Positions 12,512-13,279 of a DNA stretch of 13,279 nt are shown piece by piece. Positions within the stretch are counted from its first letter, which is position 1, and every line of letters starts with the position of its first letter. This DNA comes from an uncultured Oscillospiraceae bacterium. Its GTDB lineage: Bacteria > Bacillota > Clostridia > Oscillospirales > Oscillospiraceae. The position numbers and the translations under genes are program-made. The stretch is taken from NCBI GenBank assembly GCA_934636045.1, contig CAKTZP010000050.1:1-13279 (forward strand), in the 5' to 3' direction. Under the pieces are notes generated by a model. It was not told the DNA's origin and did no database searches. It saw only the letters and a list, made by a program, of their open reading frames with translations.

Positions 12512-13279
12512 TTGGCGCTGCGCCGGGCAGGGGCGGCTTCGCTTGCGGAATTTCAGCTGCGGGAGGGCTTGTATCCCTCCGGTACGGAGGATGTTCTGAC
12601 GACGCAGCGTCTGACGCCGTTTTTGCTGGGGTATGAGCGCTATATGGTGCAAAAGGGAGATACTTATTACAAGTTGGCGCGCCGCTTCGGCACGACGATG
12701 CGCGCCATCCGCACGGCCAATCCCGGCCAAGCGCCGCAGCAGCTGCGCATCGGGCAGTATCTGACGGTGCCCTACGGCTTTCCGGTTGTACCGACGGACG
12801 TGCCGTTTACCTCGGAGCTGTTGAACGTCTGCGTACAGGGGCTGACAGCACGCTATCCGTTTATCTCCCACAGCAAGCTGACGACCACGGCCTATGGCCG
12901 CAGGGTTGTTCTGCTGCGGATGGGGGAGGGGCGGCGGAGCGTTTTGTATAACGCCAGCCACCACGCAAACGAGTGGATCACGACGCCGGTGCTGCTGCAT
13001 TTTTTGGAACAGTACGCCGAGGCAGTGATGAACGGAGAGAAGATTTTTGATCTTGACGCAGTGTCACTGTTTCGGCGGACGCGGCTGGACATGGTGCCGC
13101 TGGTCAATCCGGACGGCGTCGACCTTGTTACCGGGGCAATCGCACCCGGCAGCGCGCAGTATGAGGCCGCGCAGCTGATCGCCGCCTATTATCCGAGCAT
13201 TCCGTTCCCGCTGGGCTGGAAGGCGAATCTAATCGGCGTGGATCTGAATCTGAACTATCCCGCGGGCTGGGAGCAGGCG
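12512..13279 (+). CDS. LysM + M14-family zinc peptidase (gamma-D-glutamyl-meso-DAP peptidase-like), 3' end outside window
   Basis: 256 codons are visible and the frame is open at the right edge. Residues 1-43 (ending LTPFLLGYERY) look like the last part of a peptidoglycan-binding domain. LysM follows at about 44-88 (YMVQKGDTYYKLARRFGTT, then IRTANPG). The M14 carboxypeptidase domain has zinc ligands His151 and Glu154 in HHANEW, NPDG (199-202) and GVDLNLNYP (242-250). The third zinc ligand and the catalytic Glu lie beyond the window. GVDLN-LNYPAGWE is typical of Bacillus ENP1-type enzymes that cut the D-Glu-meso-DAP bond of wall peptides. The start is uncertain: TTG 12512 has GAGGAG 10 nt upstream; TTG 12503, TTG 12491 and ATG 12644 are alternatives. 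TAG at 12467 bounds the frame. No promoter fits between the terminator and the start, and the N-terminus seems shortened. Confidence 0.85.
   Translation, partial: MALRRAGAASLAEFQLREGLYPSGTEDVLTTQRLTPFLLGYERYMVQKGDTYYKLARRFGTTMRAIRTANPGQAPQQLRIGQYLTVPYGFPVVPTDVPFTSELLNVCVQGLTARYPFISHSKLTTTAYGRRVVLLRMGEGRRSVLYNASHHANEWITTPVLLHFLEQYAEAVMNGEKIFDLDAVSLFRRTRLDMVPLVNPDGVDLVTGAIAPGSAQYEAAQLIAAYYPSIPFPLGWKANLIGVDLNLNYPAGWEQA

Noticed and set aside
1..13279. A defence system, prophage, biosynthetic cluster or other novel multi-gene system
   Set aside because: Every gene but the DUF1292 one falls in a well-known housekeeping or metabolic family; there are no integrases, transposases, tRNA-flanked boundaries or composition breaks that I could see.

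Overview
The window reads as chromosomal DNA of a GC-rich member of the Clostridia, most likely an Oscillospiraceae/Ruminococcaceae-type gut anaerobe. The reasons are Firmicutes-style Shine-Dalgarno sites (AAAGGAGG) and sigma-A promoters, a DUF1292 acidic protein, an EcfA1-EcfA2-EcfT cassette, a multi-domain class A PBP with a Pro/Thr tail, and an M14 peptidase with LysM. The assignment rests on gene content only. I saw no mobile element, CRISPR array, rRNA or tRNA, and most of the window looks like housekeeping sequence.

Left arm (1-5511, minus strand): reading leftward from two candidate promoters near 5448-5511, a class A penicillin-binding protein is followed by a class I SAM methyltransferase, then ecfA1, ecfA2 and the first codons of ecfT. 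Gaps are 30, 19 and 18 bp, and ecfA2 overlaps ecfT by 7 bp, so this is probably one transcription unit joining cell-wall synthesis, RNA methylation and micronutrient (vitamin) uptake. The PBP carries an unusual CxxC-x18-CxxC insert and a second Cys-rich region.

Middle (5663-8790, plus strand): a DUF1292 gene with its own promoter is followed by a roughly 200-nt structured non-coding segment that I read as a 6S RNA (ssrS). Next come a membrane-anchored, PrsA-like foldase with two parvulin-like regions, a strong terminator, and tcdA (the ct6A-forming tRNA modification enzyme). A bidirectional terminator then separates tcdA from the convergent psu genes.

Right arm: an HTH-PfkB fusion (pseudouridine kinase plus built-in regulator) and psuG form a two-gene pseudouridine catabolic operon on the minus strand. 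Its consensus promoter (TTGACA-17-TATAAT) overlaps a palindrome that may be the regulator's own operator. Upstream, a GNAT acetyltransferase (minus) and a six-helix ArAE/FUSC-like exporter (plus) are transcribed divergently from back-to-back promoters. After the exporter's terminator the window ends inside an M14-type cell-wall peptidase whose N-terminal peptidoglycan-binding domain looks shortened and which has no room for its own promoter.

I found no convincing undescribed multi-gene system. The items most worth a second look are the 6S RNA candidate, the Cys4 insert in the PBP, the psuK operator, the shortened start of the M14 gene, and the tandem-parvulin foldase with its Ser-Asp repeat.
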